A DNA stretch of 30,949 nt from Bdellovibrio sp. (lineage in GTDB: Bacteria; Myxococcota; SpSt-1050). The DNA is taken from positions 1-30,949 of the forward strand of contig DYEF01000033.1 in NCBI GenBank assembly GCA_020725805.1, read 5' to 3'. This document shows, piece by piece, positions 8,384 to 16,471 of the stretch (its first letter is position 1; each line of letters begins with the position of its first letter). The translations under genes were made by a program, and so were the position numbers. The notes beneath the pieces are model-generated. The model did no database searches. It saw only the letters and a list, made by a program, of their open reading frames with translations, and had not been told where the DNA came from.

Positions 8384-10477
8384 ATGAGAATCAGTATTGT
8401 TTATATTTTTCTTCTTTTAGCTTTGAACGTTTATGCCGATGAGGGGATGTTTACTTTTGATAATCCACCGATTGAACAGATTGAAAAGAAATACAATATA
8501 AAGCTTGATAGCAAATGGTTTGAATATGCAATGAGGGCATCCCTGAGATTCAACAATGGCGGTTCGGGCTCATTCGTATCGAAGAACGGGCTCGTTATGA
8601 CGAATCATCATATAGGTTTCGACTGCATCCAGAAACTCTCTACTCCGGAAAAGGATTATGTAAAGAACGGCTACCTTGCAAAGAGTATGAGTGAAGAGGC
8701 AAAGTGTCCGGACCTTGAGGTGAATATGCTTTATTCTCTGGAAGATGTGACAGAGAAGGTTGTTGCCGCGGAAAAGGATTCGAAGGACGATAAGGAGAGA
8801 GGGAAGAGGAGAAAGGCAGAGATGGCTAAAATAGAGAAGGAGTGTGGTGAAAAGACAGGACTCAGATGTAATGTAGTTACTCTCTACGGTGGCGGACAGT
8901 ACGTGCTTTACAGATACAAGAAGTTTACCGATGTGAGGCTCGTCTTTGCACCCGAACAGCAGATCGCATTCTTTGGCGGTGACCCCGATAACTTCACATA
9001 TCCCCGCTATGACCTTGATATGACATTCTTCAGGATTTACGAAAATGACAAACCGTATCAGCCGGAGTATTATTTCCCTTTCAGCGACAGCGGCGCGGCC
9101 GAGAATGAGGTTGTCTTTGTAATCGGAAATCCGGGGACCACTAAGCGGTTATATTCGGTCTCGCAGCTGAAATTTCAGAGAGACATATTTTATCCTTTGA
9201 GGGTAAAGAAGGCAGAGAAGTTCATCGATGCCCTGAAAAAGTATGCGTCGGAGTCAGAGGAGAATGCGAGGCAGACAAAGGAACTGATTTTTATGTTTGA
9301 AAATTCGTACAAGGCCAATAAGGGTATGCTGAATGCCCTGCTGAATAAAGAGATATTCGGGAAGAAAGAGTCTGACGAGAAAGCGCTGATTGCCTCTTCT
9401 TCCAAAAGCCCTGAAGACCTTAAAAATCTTAAGGATTCATTAAAGAAGATAGAAAAAGCCCAGAATGAATATAAGAAGATATTTCCTACTGCACTGGCGG
9501 TCAGGACAGTTATCAATTACTCCGAACTCTTTTCGAGGGCCTTTACTATCGTTCAGATGGTAATTGAAAAGAAGAAGCCAAACGAGGAGAGATTCGAGGA
9601 ATACAGGGATACCTCGCTTCCGTCCCTTGAACATCAGTTGTATTCGACGGCCCCGATATATAAGGGAGTAGAGAAGGTGCTTCTCAGAACCGCCATTGAG
9701 GATGCGGTAAGGGAAATCTCAGACAAGAACGAATTTATCAGGACGTTGTTGCCCGGCAGGAAGGTTGAAGAGCTCGTAGAGGAGATTGTGGAAAAGACGA
9801 AGATATATGACGTTGAATACAGGAGAGAGCTGGTCAAAAAAGGTGATCTGATGAGCGAGAAGGAGTGGAAGGAATTCCTGTCAAAATCCGATGACCCTCT
9901 GCTGCGACTGGCATCACTTATCGAACCTGTCGTCAGGAAAAACCGGAAGGAGTACGAGGAGAAGGTTGAAAGTGTGGAGAGAACAGCCGCAAGGGTAATT
10001 CAGAATCTCAGATTCAGGATTTACGGAAAAAATCTTCCGCCCGATGCAACTTTTACACCGAGAATATCTTATGGTGTCGTAAAGGGATATCCTTCCGGGG
10101 GTACGATTCTTCCGTTCAAGACCTCTTTTTACGGGCTTTTCGAACGAAGTGCAAACTTCGACAATAAACCGCCTTTTGACCTTCCGAAGAGGTATGTTGA
10201 GAAAGAGAAGCTGATAAATATGAAGATGCCGCTCAATTTTGTGTCGACGGCGGATATAGTAGGAGGCAATTCCGGAAGTCCGGTGATTAATTCGAAACAT
10301 CAGATTGTGGGGCTGATATTCGATTCGAATATCTACGGGCTTGCAGGCACATTCGTCTATTCGGACGAACTTGCAAGGGCGGTCTCGGTACACTCGGCAG
10401 GAATGCTCGAGGCTTTAAGAAGTGTCTACGAAATGAATTATATTGCAGATGAACTTCTTGGAAGGGGAGTTAAATGA
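8384..10477 (+). CDS. S46 family serine dipeptidyl-peptidase (DPP7/DPP11-like)
   Basis: The 697-residue protein has the family's usual length. A signal peptide (MRISIVYIFLLLALNVYA, cleavage before DEGM) sends it to the periplasm. The chymotrypsin-fold triad is visible. LVMTNHHIG gives His75/His76, with the second the likely catalytic one. Asp212 lies in YDLDMTFF after the signature FGGDPDNFTYPRY. Ser630 lies in GGNSGSPVIN. The middle helical part (about 270-560) matches the family's lid domain. At the position that is Gly673 in DPP7 and Arg673 in DPP11 (18 residues after the catalytic Ser) this protein has Ser, so specificity may differ. The ATG at 8384 follows GAGGAGG and begins the signal peptide; the frame extends further upstream but those residues are not needed. 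The start of the next gene overlaps its stop as ATGA. Confidence 0.93.
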   Translation: MRISIVYIFLLLALNVYADEGMFTFDNPPIEQIEKKYNIKLDSKWFEYAMRASLRFNNGGSGSFVSKNGLVMTNHHIGFDCIQKLSTPEKDYVKNGYLAKSMSEEAKCPDLEVNMLYSLEDVTEKVVAAEKDSKDDKERGKRRKAEMAKIEKECGEKTGLRCNVVTLYGGGQYVLYRYKKFTDVRLVFAPEQQIAFFGGDPDNFTYPRYDLDMTFFRIYENDKPYQPEYYFPFSDSGAAENEVVFVIGNPGTTKRLYSVSQLKFQRDIFYPLRVKKAEKFIDALKKYASESEENARQTKELIFMFENSYKANKGMLNALLNKEIFGKKESDEKALIASSSKSPEDLKNLKDSLKKIEKAQNEYKKIFPTALAVRTVINYSELFSRAFTIVQMVIEKKKPNEERFEEYRDTSLPSLEHQLYSTAPIYKGVEKVLLRTAIEDAVREISDKNEFIRTLLPGRKVEELVEEIVEKTKIYDVEYRRELVKKGDLMSEKEWKEFLSKSDDPLLRLASLIEPVVRKNRKEYEEKVESVERTAARVIQNLRFRIYGKNLPPDATFTPRISYGVVKGYPSGGTILPFKTSFYGLFERSANFDNKPPFDLPKRYVEKEKLINMKMPLNFVSTADIVGGNSGSPVINSKHQIVGLIFDSNIYGLAGTFVYSDELARAVSVHSAGMLEALRSVYEMNYIADELLGRGVK

Positions 10478-11760
10478 TGAACGGCAGGAATATCGTCCGC
10501 TGTCCCTCCTGCGGTAAAGAGATAGATGTCAGTGAAATTCTTTACAGACAGATAGAGGAGGAGATGAAGATAAGATATCAGAGGGAGTTTCTGGAAAAGG
10601 AGAAAGAACTGAACAGAAGATTGGGCGAGATTGATTCGGAGAAAAAGAGAATTGAGGAAGAGAAGGAGAGGATGAGACAGGCGATAGAGGAGCAGGTAAA
10701 GCTCGGAATCAAAAGGGAAACCCGGAGAATTGAAGATGAAATCCGCAAGAAGGTCAGGGAAGAGAACCGGGAAGAGATAGATATTCTGAAGAAGGAATTG
10801 AATGAGAAGCATACCCAGTTGCAGGAACAAAAGAGACTTGAGATAGAACTTGAGAGGCTGAAGAGGGAGAAAGATGCATTAAAGGAGCAGATAACACTCG
10901 AGAAGGAGAAGGAACTTACTGAAAAACTCGGTGAGGAGAAAGAGAGAATCAGAAAGATGCTGGAAGATGAATATGTTCTGAAAATCAGGGAAAAAGAGAA
11001 GATTATTGAGAGTATGAACAGGGAGATTGAAGAGGCAAAGAGAAAGAGCGAACAGGGCTGTGTTCAGCTTCAGGGCGAAGTGCAGGAGCTCGAACTGAGG
11101 GACCTGTTGAAACGGCTCTATCCTTTTGACGAAATATCTGATGTCAGGCCCGGACAGAGAGGGGCCGATGTAATTCAGATTGTCAGAACCCGCAGCGGGG
11201 ATGTCTGCGGTAAGATATACTACGAGAGCAAACGGACAAAGGAGTTTAAGTCCGAATGGATAGGTAAACTTAAAGAGGATTCGCAGAAGGAGAAGGCGGA
11301 TATCTCTGTAATAGTTACCGAGGCTATGCCAAAGGATGTAAGGGATTTCTGCCTGAGAGACGGGGTCTGGATATGCAGGTATACAGAGATATCAAATCTC
11401 TCATTTATTCTAAGACATATGCTCGAAAAGGTTCATTCTGTTACAATCGTACAGAAGGATAGAAATACAAAGATGGATATGCTCTACAACTATCTCACAG
11501 GCAATGAGTTCAAGGTACAGTTTGAGATGATGGTCAGGGGATTTATGGAACTGAGAAGCAGCTATGAGAAGGAGAAAGAGCGTACAATCAAGATATTTAA
11601 GGAAAGAGAAAAGCAGATTAACAGAATACTCGAGAATGCCGCGGAATTTTATGGCTCGATAAGAGGGATTGCAGGTTCGGCGATTCCGGAAGTGAGGGAA
11701 TTTGAATCGGACACCGGTGTAAAATCTCTCAAATCCCCGCCGGAGGATGAAGAGTTCTGA
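10474..11760 (+). CDS. DUF2130 protein: zinc-ribbon start, long coiled coil, PD-(D/E)XK-like core
   Basis: The 428-residue protein begins with a single CPSC knuckle (Cys10, Cys13), then a highly charged coiled coil at about 20-200 rich in Glu, Lys and Arg. The conserved DUF2130 block is at about 205-400. Within it Asp232 (QRGADV) and the Glu251-Ser-Lys253 triplet (YYESKRTKEF) have the spacing of a PD-(D/E)XK nuclease active site, and Glu206 or Glu208 could be the helix Glu. The core is followed by a second charged helix. The start ATG overlaps the S46 stop and has a GGAAGGGGAG ribosome site; a second ATG follows immediately. Function is not established for this family. A DNA-acting, RmuC-like role is only an inference. 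Confidence 0.85.
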   Translation: MMNGRNIVRCPSCGKEIDVSEILYRQIEEEMKIRYQREFLEKEKELNRRLGEIDSEKKRIEEEKERMRQAIEEQVKLGIKRETRRIEDEIRKKVREENREEIDILKKELNEKHTQLQEQKRLEIELERLKREKDALKEQITLEKEKELTEKLGEEKERIRKMLEDEYVLKIREKEKIIESMNREIEEAKRKSEQGCVQLQGEVQELELRDLLKRLYPFDEISDVRPGQRGADVIQIVRTRSGDVCGKIYYESKRTKEFKSEWIGKLKEDSQKEKADISVIVTEAMPKDVRDFCLRDGVWICRYTEISNLSFILRHMLEKVHSVTIVQKDRNTKMDMLYNYLTGNEFKVQFEMMVRGFMELRSSYEKEKERTIKIFKEREKQINRILENAAEFYGSIRGIAGSAIPEVREFESDTGVKSLKSPPEDEEF

Positions 11761-11767
11761 ACATTTT

Positions 11768-12415
11768 CTATTCCTTCTTTTGTGACTTGATAATTTTCAG
11801 TTTGAGTTCCTTTATTTCGGCTTTCAGAAATTCTCCTGTATTGTAGTCGGTCCAGAGGTCAATCGTCCTGAATTTCTTGAGCCTGAAACTGAAGTGGTAG
11901 GCCTCGGCTGTTTTACCTGATAACTTTATCTTCTCCTTTTTGGGGATTTCAACTGTTACATCCTTGATCTTCCCGTCCTGTGGTATAAAAACCTTGAGTT
12001 CGTTTTTCTGATTTGGATTGAGCTTTGGAATCAGAGAGAGAAAATGCGATGCCACATAATTGTCAAGAATGGCGTGTCTGTCGGCCCTTGTCAGTACTGC
12101 AAAGTATTCAGTCCCTCTGACCTCGGATTCGGCGGTATATGCAAATTTGGCATTGAGCCTCTTGATATCCAGTTTTACTCTGGTATTGTTTACTGTTCCT
12201 TCGATGACATAGGTATCGGGTTCACCGTCGACATCAAAGAGGGTCTTCTGCCTGAATTTATAGCCGTTGTTAAGGTCAACCGATGATTCAATCATCCTGT
12301 CCTGAATAGAATATTCTTCGGTTCCGATTAATTTGTTGCTGATATAGAATTCAAAAGTTCCCGATTGCGTGATTACAAGAAAATTGAGTGTAAGTATAAG
12401 GCCTGTTCCGAGCAT
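11768..12415 (-). CDS. Exported DUF3108-like hypothetical protein
   Basis: From the ATG at 12415 the product has 215 residues. It starts with a short hydrophobic signal-like segment (GLILTLNFLVIT) and continues with SGTFEFYISNKLIGTEEYSI, which resembles the beginning of DUF3108-type periplasmic beta-sheet proteins. Repeated alternating strands such as GEPDTYVIEGTVNNTRVKLD and YHFSFRLKKFRTIDLWTD support a beta fold. The frame also opens at an ATG at 12508, but those 31 extra residues would precede the signal segment. A promoter-like pair lies inside that extension. No ribosome site precedes either start. The gene converges on the DUF2130 gene with seven bases between stops. The family call is tentative and the function unknown. 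Confidence 0.7.
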   Translation of the reverse strand: MLGTGLILTLNFLVITQSGTFEFYISNKLIGTEEYSIQDRMIESSVDLNNGYKFRQKTLFDVDGEPDTYVIEGTVNNTRVKLDIKRLNAKFAYTAESEVRGTEYFAVLTRADRHAILDNYVASHFLSLIPKLNPNQKNELKVFIPQDGKIKDVTVEIPKKEKIKLSGKTAEAYHFSFRLKKFRTIDLWTDYNTGEFLKAEIKELKLKIIKSQKKE

Positions 12416-12423
12416 ACGGTGGT

Positions 12424-12451
12424 ATTCTACTACTTTTTGACAATATTTCAA
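12424..12451 (-). promoter_or_regulatory. Candidate promoter of the DUF3108-like gene
   Basis: On the minus strand TTGAAA (12446-12451) and TAGAAT (12424-12429) are 16 bases apart. Only eight bases (ACCACCGT) separate the -10 box from the ATG at 12415, so transcription would begin at or within a base or two of the start codon. That would give a leaderless message, consistent with the lack of a ribosome site. Confidence 0.4.
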
Positions 12452-12629
12452 TACCGCAGTAACGATTGCGAAATCATATTTCACAGAATTCAGTACGTAT
12501 GTTTGCATCTAAGGTGCCAGTTATGTTATAATATGTTGATTTTATTGTGTTTTATATAATCGCCAACCGGTACAACAAAAGCCGCTCAGTAATCGGATTT
12601 TCCAAATACTTATCGGTCCAAAGTTTTTT

Positions 12630-12657
12630 TTGACATTACTACTTAATATTATATTAT
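12630..12657 (+). promoter_or_regulatory. Promoter of the amidase-folE2 unit
   Basis: A consensus TTGACA (12630-12635) is followed after 16 bases by TATTAT (12652-12657) in a strongly AT-rich stretch. The ATG at 12672 is 14 bases beyond the -10 box, so the leader should be only about seven bases. The bases in between (GCGG then T's) contain no Shine-Dalgarno sequence. The 170 or so bases to the left, toward the divergent promoter, hold no gene that I can support. Confidence 0.55.
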
Positions 12658-12671
12658 ATACGCGGTTTTTT

Positions 12672-14528
12672 ATGAGGACTTTTCTTCTTACAACAGCAAT
12701 TATTATTATTTTTGGTACCAGCACCTTATTTGCGGACTCAGGTGAAGACAGATTCAATGAACTGAAGAACCGGTATTATGAACTCAGACAGGATAAGAAG
12801 AAGAGGCAATTCAGGGTTTATTGGTCTAACATATCGAAGGAGCTCCAGACTCTCTCTGAAAAATCCGACCCCAAACTCAGGGTAAGGGTTTATTTTATCC
12901 TCGGGGAGTTATTCAGGGACCTAAGAAGGATTACTCTCTCCCCCTATGATTTTGAGTCGGCGATAGAATATTATAAAAAGGTGTTTACTGAATTTCCTGA
13001 CTCCAACCTTGCAGATGATGCGTTGTTTTATACCGGTAAACTCTATCTCGAGGTTGAGAATGATACAGATACGGCGATAAAGTATTTTAAGACTATAAGG
13101 GAAAAATATCCGAAGGGCGATTATTTCGATAAGGCTATTACTATACTGAATTCTGTGCCGGACTCGGATAGGGCGGAGCCTGTACCGAAGGAAAAGCCGG
13201 CGGAAAAGGCAGTTACGGTCCAGAAGGAGGAAGTCAGGGAGCAGGAGACAGAAACCGTAAAAGCTCCTGCCGCCGAGCCTGCGAAAAATATCTTTTCGCT
13301 CAATGAACTGAAAATTCAGGTCGGGGAGAAGGGGGCTGTCTGCGAAATCTTTACGTCCGCTCAGGTGAGATATCAGTACAAGGAACTTCCGGAAGATGTA
13401 AAGGCACAGAAGCCGCCGAGGATTTATATTGACCTCATAGATACGAGACTTTCTGAAAATATCAGTAAGTTTTATTCGATAGAGAAGGGTTTTCTTAAAG
13501 CAGTAAGGGCAGGGCAGTTTGCCGATAATACAGTCAGAATAGTATTTGACCTTGTAAGCATTCAGACATATCTGATTTATACCGCTGAAAATCCCGACAG
13601 GATTATTATGCATTTCGGGGATATCGCCGATGTAAAACCGCTGGAGATATCGAAACCGGAAGATAAGAAGAAGACCGAGGCGGTTATAGAAAAGGAGCCT
13701 GCCACGAAGACTCCGGACAAACCGGCACAGGTTGTAGAAAGATCCGAGGAAGAACTCAACAGCAAAATAATCGAATCTATCAAAAGTGACCTTAAGAAGA
13801 ATACTATAGAAAAGAAGACCAATACTATTCCGTTGTCAAAGCAACTTGGCCTCAAGGTTAAGAGAATCGTGATAGACCCCGGCCACGGAGGAGATGACCA
13901 GGGGGCTGTGGGCAAGGGAGGACTGAAGGAAAAGGATGTTGTTCTGGATATAGCCCTTGAACTTGCAAAGATAATAAAGAAAAACACCGACCTCGAGGTA
14001 TTTCTTACAAGGGATTCGGATGTTACACTGAAGCTTTCGGAGAGAGCGGCACTTGCAAGGGAGAAGAAGGCGGACCTGTTTATCTCCATACACGCCAACG
14101 CCAATAAAAACCGTAAATTTGCCGGAGTAGAGGTCTACTATCTGAACAATACAGATGACAGGGCCTCACAGAAAGTTGCAATGCTCGAGAATATCAATTC
14201 GGATAAGAGTATAAGTGACCTCAAGATGACGCTTCTGGACCTTGCAATCTCTGCAAATGTAGATGAATCGATGCGGCTTGCACAGTATGTTCAGAGCGGT
14301 ATTGTGAGCAGGTTGAGGAAAAAATATCCCGATGTTAAGGACAGGGGCGTCAAGTATGCCCTCTTTTATGTCCTGTTCGGGACAGAGATACCGAGTATAC
14401 TCGTAGAGACCTCGTTTCTGTCAAATCCGGTCGAGGAGAAGAGACTGAAATCAAGAGAGTACAGGCGCCAGATAGCAGAGGGCATATTCGAAGGCATAAT
14501 GAAATATATCAATATCTCGGATGATTAG
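12672..14528 (+). CDS. N-acetylmuramoyl-L-alanine amidase with TPR and AMIN domains
   Basis: The 618-residue protein would be exported (signal MRTFLLTTAIIIIFGTSTLFA). Residues about 65-160 contain TPR-like helices (AIEYYKKVFTEFPDSNLADD). A Pro/Glu/Lys-rich linker follows at 160-205, then an AMIN domain at about 210-320 that targets peptidoglycan or the division site. A second linker leads to a zinc amidase_3 domain at 397-615. The zinc and catalytic residues are present: His405 (DPGHGG), Glu420, His474 (SIHANAN) and Glu579 (VETSFLSNP). It would cut the bond between MurNAc and L-Ala in peptidoglycan. I placed the start at the ATG where the signal peptide begins; the frame open upstream begins inside the -35 box. 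The regulatory loop between His474 and Glu579 is long, as in AmiC-type enzymes. Confidence 0.93.
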   Translation: MRTFLLTTAIIIIFGTSTLFADSGEDRFNELKNRYYELRQDKKKRQFRVYWSNISKELQTLSEKSDPKLRVRVYFILGELFRDLRRITLSPYDFESAIEYYKKVFTEFPDSNLADDALFYTGKLYLEVENDTDTAIKYFKTIREKYPKGDYFDKAITILNSVPDSDRAEPVPKEKPAEKAVTVQKEEVREQETETVKAPAAEPAKNIFSLNELKIQVGEKGAVCEIFTSAQVRYQYKELPEDVKAQKPPRIYIDLIDTRLSENISKFYSIEKGFLKAVRAGQFADNTVRIVFDLVSIQTYLIYTAENPDRIIMHFGDIADVKPLEISKPEDKKKTEAVIEKEPATKTPDKPAQVVERSEEELNSKIIESIKSDLKKNTIEKKTNTIPLSKQLGLKVKRIVIDPGHGGDDQGAVGKGGLKEKDVVLDIALELAKIIKKNTDLEVFLTRDSDVTLKLSERAALAREKKADLFISIHANANKNRKFAGVEVYYLNNTDDRASQKVAMLENINSDKSISDLKMTLLDLAISANVDESMRLAQYVQSGIVSRLRKKYPDVKDRGVKYALFYVLFGTEIPSILVETSFLSNPVEEKRLKSREYRRQIAEGIFEGIMKYINISDD

Positions 14529-14543
14529 AAGGGAAAAGAGAAG

Positions 14544-15326
14544 ATGTTTGATAAACTTCCTGATATTCAGAACAGCATCGATAGCCGCAACATAGCGATT
14601 GATCAGGTTGGAGTAAGCGGTATCAGACTCCCCATAACTGTTCTTGACAGGGAGAAGGGCGTACAGCATACGATAGGCGAATTTCATATAACGGTTGATC
14701 TGCGGCATAACCTCAAGGGGACACATATGAGCCGTTTTATCGAGGAGATAAATAACTTCAAGGAAGGACTCTCTACCAGAAATATCGGTAATCTGGCAGA
14801 GAATATAAGGAAAAGGTTCGACGCAAAGAATGTCTCTATATTTGTTTCTTTCCCGTTCTTCAGGATTAAGACCGCCCCTGTCTCAGGTGTCCCTTCGGTT
14901 ATGGAATATAACTGCAAACTCTTCTTCTCGAAGAAGAAGAAGAAGGATATCATTATTCAGGTTGATGTTCCGGTTACTACTCTCTGTCCCTGTTCGAAGG
15001 AGATTTCACGGTACGGGGCTCACAATCAGCGCACGATTGTTTCGATAGCAGTCCGGTACAGAAAATTTATATGGATTGAGGAGTTGATAAGACTTGCCGA
15101 ATCTGCCGGCAGCTGCGAGATCTACAGCCTTTTGAAAAGAGTCGACGAGAAGTATGTGACCGAGAAGGCTTATCAGAATCCTATGTTCGTTGAGGATGTG
15201 GTCAGAAAACTGTCAGAGAAACTCTCCCGCAACGAGAGAGTAAAATGGTTTATGGTAAGGGCAGAGAGTCTGGAGTCGATTCACAACCATAATGCCTTTG
15301 CCTGTATTGTTAAGAGAAAGAGATAG
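14544..15326 (+). CDS. folE2: GTP cyclohydrolase IB (FolE2/MptA type)
   Basis: The 260-residue protein converts GTP to 7,8-dihydroneopterin triphosphate, the first step toward folate and also toward queuosine. The family signature VTTLCPCSKEISRYGAHNQR is present, with Cys148 and His160. Glu202 and His247 (ESIHNHNAF) complete the metal site known from the Neisseria enzyme, with a uniform one-residue offset. KAYQNPMFVEDVVR near 208 is also typical. The gene follows the amidase by 15 bases, with a GA-rich ribosome site (GAAGGGAAAAGAG), so they are co-transcribed. This metal-flexible form replaces classical FolE in many bacteria. A role in supplying folate for the C1 genes elsewhere in the window is plausible. 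Confidence 0.94.
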   Translation: MFDKLPDIQNSIDSRNIAIDQVGVSGIRLPITVLDREKGVQHTIGEFHITVDLRHNLKGTHMSRFIEEINNFKEGLSTRNIGNLAENIRKRFDAKNVSIFVSFPFFRIKTAPVSGVPSVMEYNCKLFFSKKKKKDIIIQVDVPVTTLCPCSKEISRYGAHNQRTIVSIAVRYRKFIWIEELIRLAESAGSCEIYSLLKRVDEKYVTEKAYQNPMFVEDVVRKLSEKLSRNERVKWFMVRAESLESIHNHNAFACIVKRKR

Positions 15327-15330
15327 AAAA

Positions 15331-15345
15331 TGATACTCAGTATCA
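15331..15345. repeat. 15-base palindrome upstream of the glycosyltransferase gene
   Basis: TGATACT-C-AGTATCA is a perfect inverted repeat with 7-base arms around one central base. It lies five bases after the folE2 stop and just upstream of the -35 box at 15354. The arms are too close to form a full hairpin and no T-run follows directly, so an operator for a dimeric regulator is more likely than a terminator. Confidence 0.4.
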
Positions 15346-15353
15346 GATTTTGC

Positions 15354-15382
15354 TTGAAATTGTTTTTTAAAGATGATATAAG
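15354..15382 (+). promoter_or_regulatory. Candidate promoter for the glycosyltransferase-PilZ pair
   Basis: TTGAAA (15354-15359) and TATAAG (15377-15382) are separated by 17 bases. The ATG at 15397 lies 14 bases beyond the -10 box. An AAGGAG lies partly inside the -10 box and so would probably not be in the mRNA if this promoter is used. Confidence 0.4.
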
Positions 15383-15396
15383 GAGTTTATGAAGTT

Positions 15397-16113
15397 ATGG
15401 AAAACAGGAAGATCGATATCTCGGTGGTTATACCGGTTTACAACGAAGAGAAGATTATCTGTGAATCTGTTGATGAACTGCACAAGATGATGACTGGTTT
15501 CGGGAAAAATTTTGAGATTATAATTTCTGAAAACGGTTCGAAGGACCGTACGAGGGAGCTTCTTAGTGGTATCTGCGCAAAGTATAGTGAGGTTAAGTAT
15601 CTGACTTCGGATACGCCCGATTATGGCGCTGCCCTGAAGAAGGGGATTCTGGCCGCTCAGGGCGAAATCGTTATCTGCGACGAGATTGACCTCGGGATTT
15701 ATGATTTTTACAGGAATTCCATCGATATTATTTCGGGCGGCGAGGCAGACCTTGTAATCGGTTCAAAACTTTTGAGCGGAGCAAAGGACGAGAGGCCGTT
15801 TTTCAGGCATCTGGCAACTATAATTATTAATTTTCTTCTACGGATTCTGCTGGGTTTCAAGGGGTCGGATACTCACGGACTAAAGTCATTCAGAAGGGAG
15901 CGTCTGCTTCCTATTGCCAGCAAATGTCTCGTAACAAAGGACCTCTTTGCGAGTGAATTTGTCATAAGGGCCGAGAGGGAGAATATTAAGATTAAGGAGA
16001 TTCCGCTGGATGTTAAGGAGAAGAGGACCCCGTCCATCAATCTTTTCAGACGGGTACCCAACGTAATAAAGAACCTGATTAAGCTTTTTTATGCCTTAAG
16101 AATCAGGGGTTAG
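15397..16113 (+). CDS. Family 2 glycosyltransferase (dolichol-phosphate-mannose-synthase-like)
   Basis: The 238-residue soluble GT-A fold enzyme starts with ISVVIPVYNEEKIICESVDE (8-27), the typical GT2 opening. The second motif is IIISENGSKDRTRELL at 41-56. The metal/nucleotide motif is Asp95-Glu-Ile-Asp98 (ICDEID) rather than a simple DxD. There are no membrane segments, so it resembles short polyprenyl-phosphate sugar transferases. The sugar and acceptor cannot be told. An AAGGAG lies 11 bases before the ATG, a long spacing. A nearer ATG at 15388 is out of frame and short. The PilZ gene follows after 21 bases, so c-di-GMP control of a surface glycan is possible but is inference. Confidence 0.85.
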   Translation: MENRKIDISVVIPVYNEEKIICESVDELHKMMTGFGKNFEIIISENGSKDRTRELLSGICAKYSEVKYLTSDTPDYGAALKKGILAAQGEIVICDEIDLGIYDFYRNSIDIISGGEADLVIGSKLLSGAKDERPFFRHLATIIINFLLRILLGFKGSDTHGLKSFRRERLLPIASKCLVTKDLFASEFVIRAERENIKIKEIPLDVKEKRTPSINLFRRVPNVIKNLIKLFYALRIRG

Positions 16114-16134
16114 AGATGAAAAAAGGAGGGAAGA

Positions 16135-16470
16135 ATGACAACAGCAGAAAAAAGGAGTGAAGAGAGGAAAGATTGTTTTCTGGAGGCTCACTATGAGAGC
16201 CCGACACTCAGTCTGAATGTGGTTGTCAGAAACATCTCAAGCGGAGGTTGTTTTATAAGTACTCCGTATCTGGATATGATTGGCACATCGGGCATGCTCT
16301 TTCTGAACTCTGGTAGTCAGAAGAGACCTGTTGCCATTCCCTCGAAGGTAGTCTACACAAGGGATGACAGTATCAATAGTGCAGGTATGGGCATAAAGTT
16401 TCTCCATCATTCTTCGGAGGATATTCTGAAAATTAACGATATTCTGAAACAGCTCGAATACAAAATGTAG
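16135..16470 (+). CDS. PilZ domain protein (c-di-GMP receptor)
   Basis: The 111-residue protein is a stand-alone PilZ domain. The RxxxR loop is Arg7 and Arg11 (KRSEERKD), and the second c-di-GMP motif is NISSGG (N-x-S-x-x-G) about 22 residues later. Both binding motifs are intact, so it should bind cyclic di-GMP and act as a cytoplasmic effector. A strong AAGGAGGG ribosome site precedes the ATG. Its partner is probably the glycosyltransferase just upstream. The stop codon lies one base from the stop of the convergent C45 gene, leaving no room for a terminator between them. Confidence 0.9.
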   Translation: MTTAEKRSEERKDCFLEAHYESPTLSLNVVVRNISSGGCFISTPYLDMIGTSGMLFLNSGSQKRPVAIPSKVVYTRDDSINSAGMGIKFLHHSSEDILKINDILKQLEYKM

Positions 16471-16471
16471 G

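Noticed and set aside
13577-14104. Long minus-strand frame opposite the amidase domain
   Set aside because: It is Ser/Leu-rich low-complexity translation typical of an antisense shadow; the plus strand has intact catalytic motifs.
15331-15355. Possible intrinsic terminator after folE2
   Set aside because: The palindrome has a single central base, a low-GC stem and only a short interrupted T-run. An operator is the better reading.
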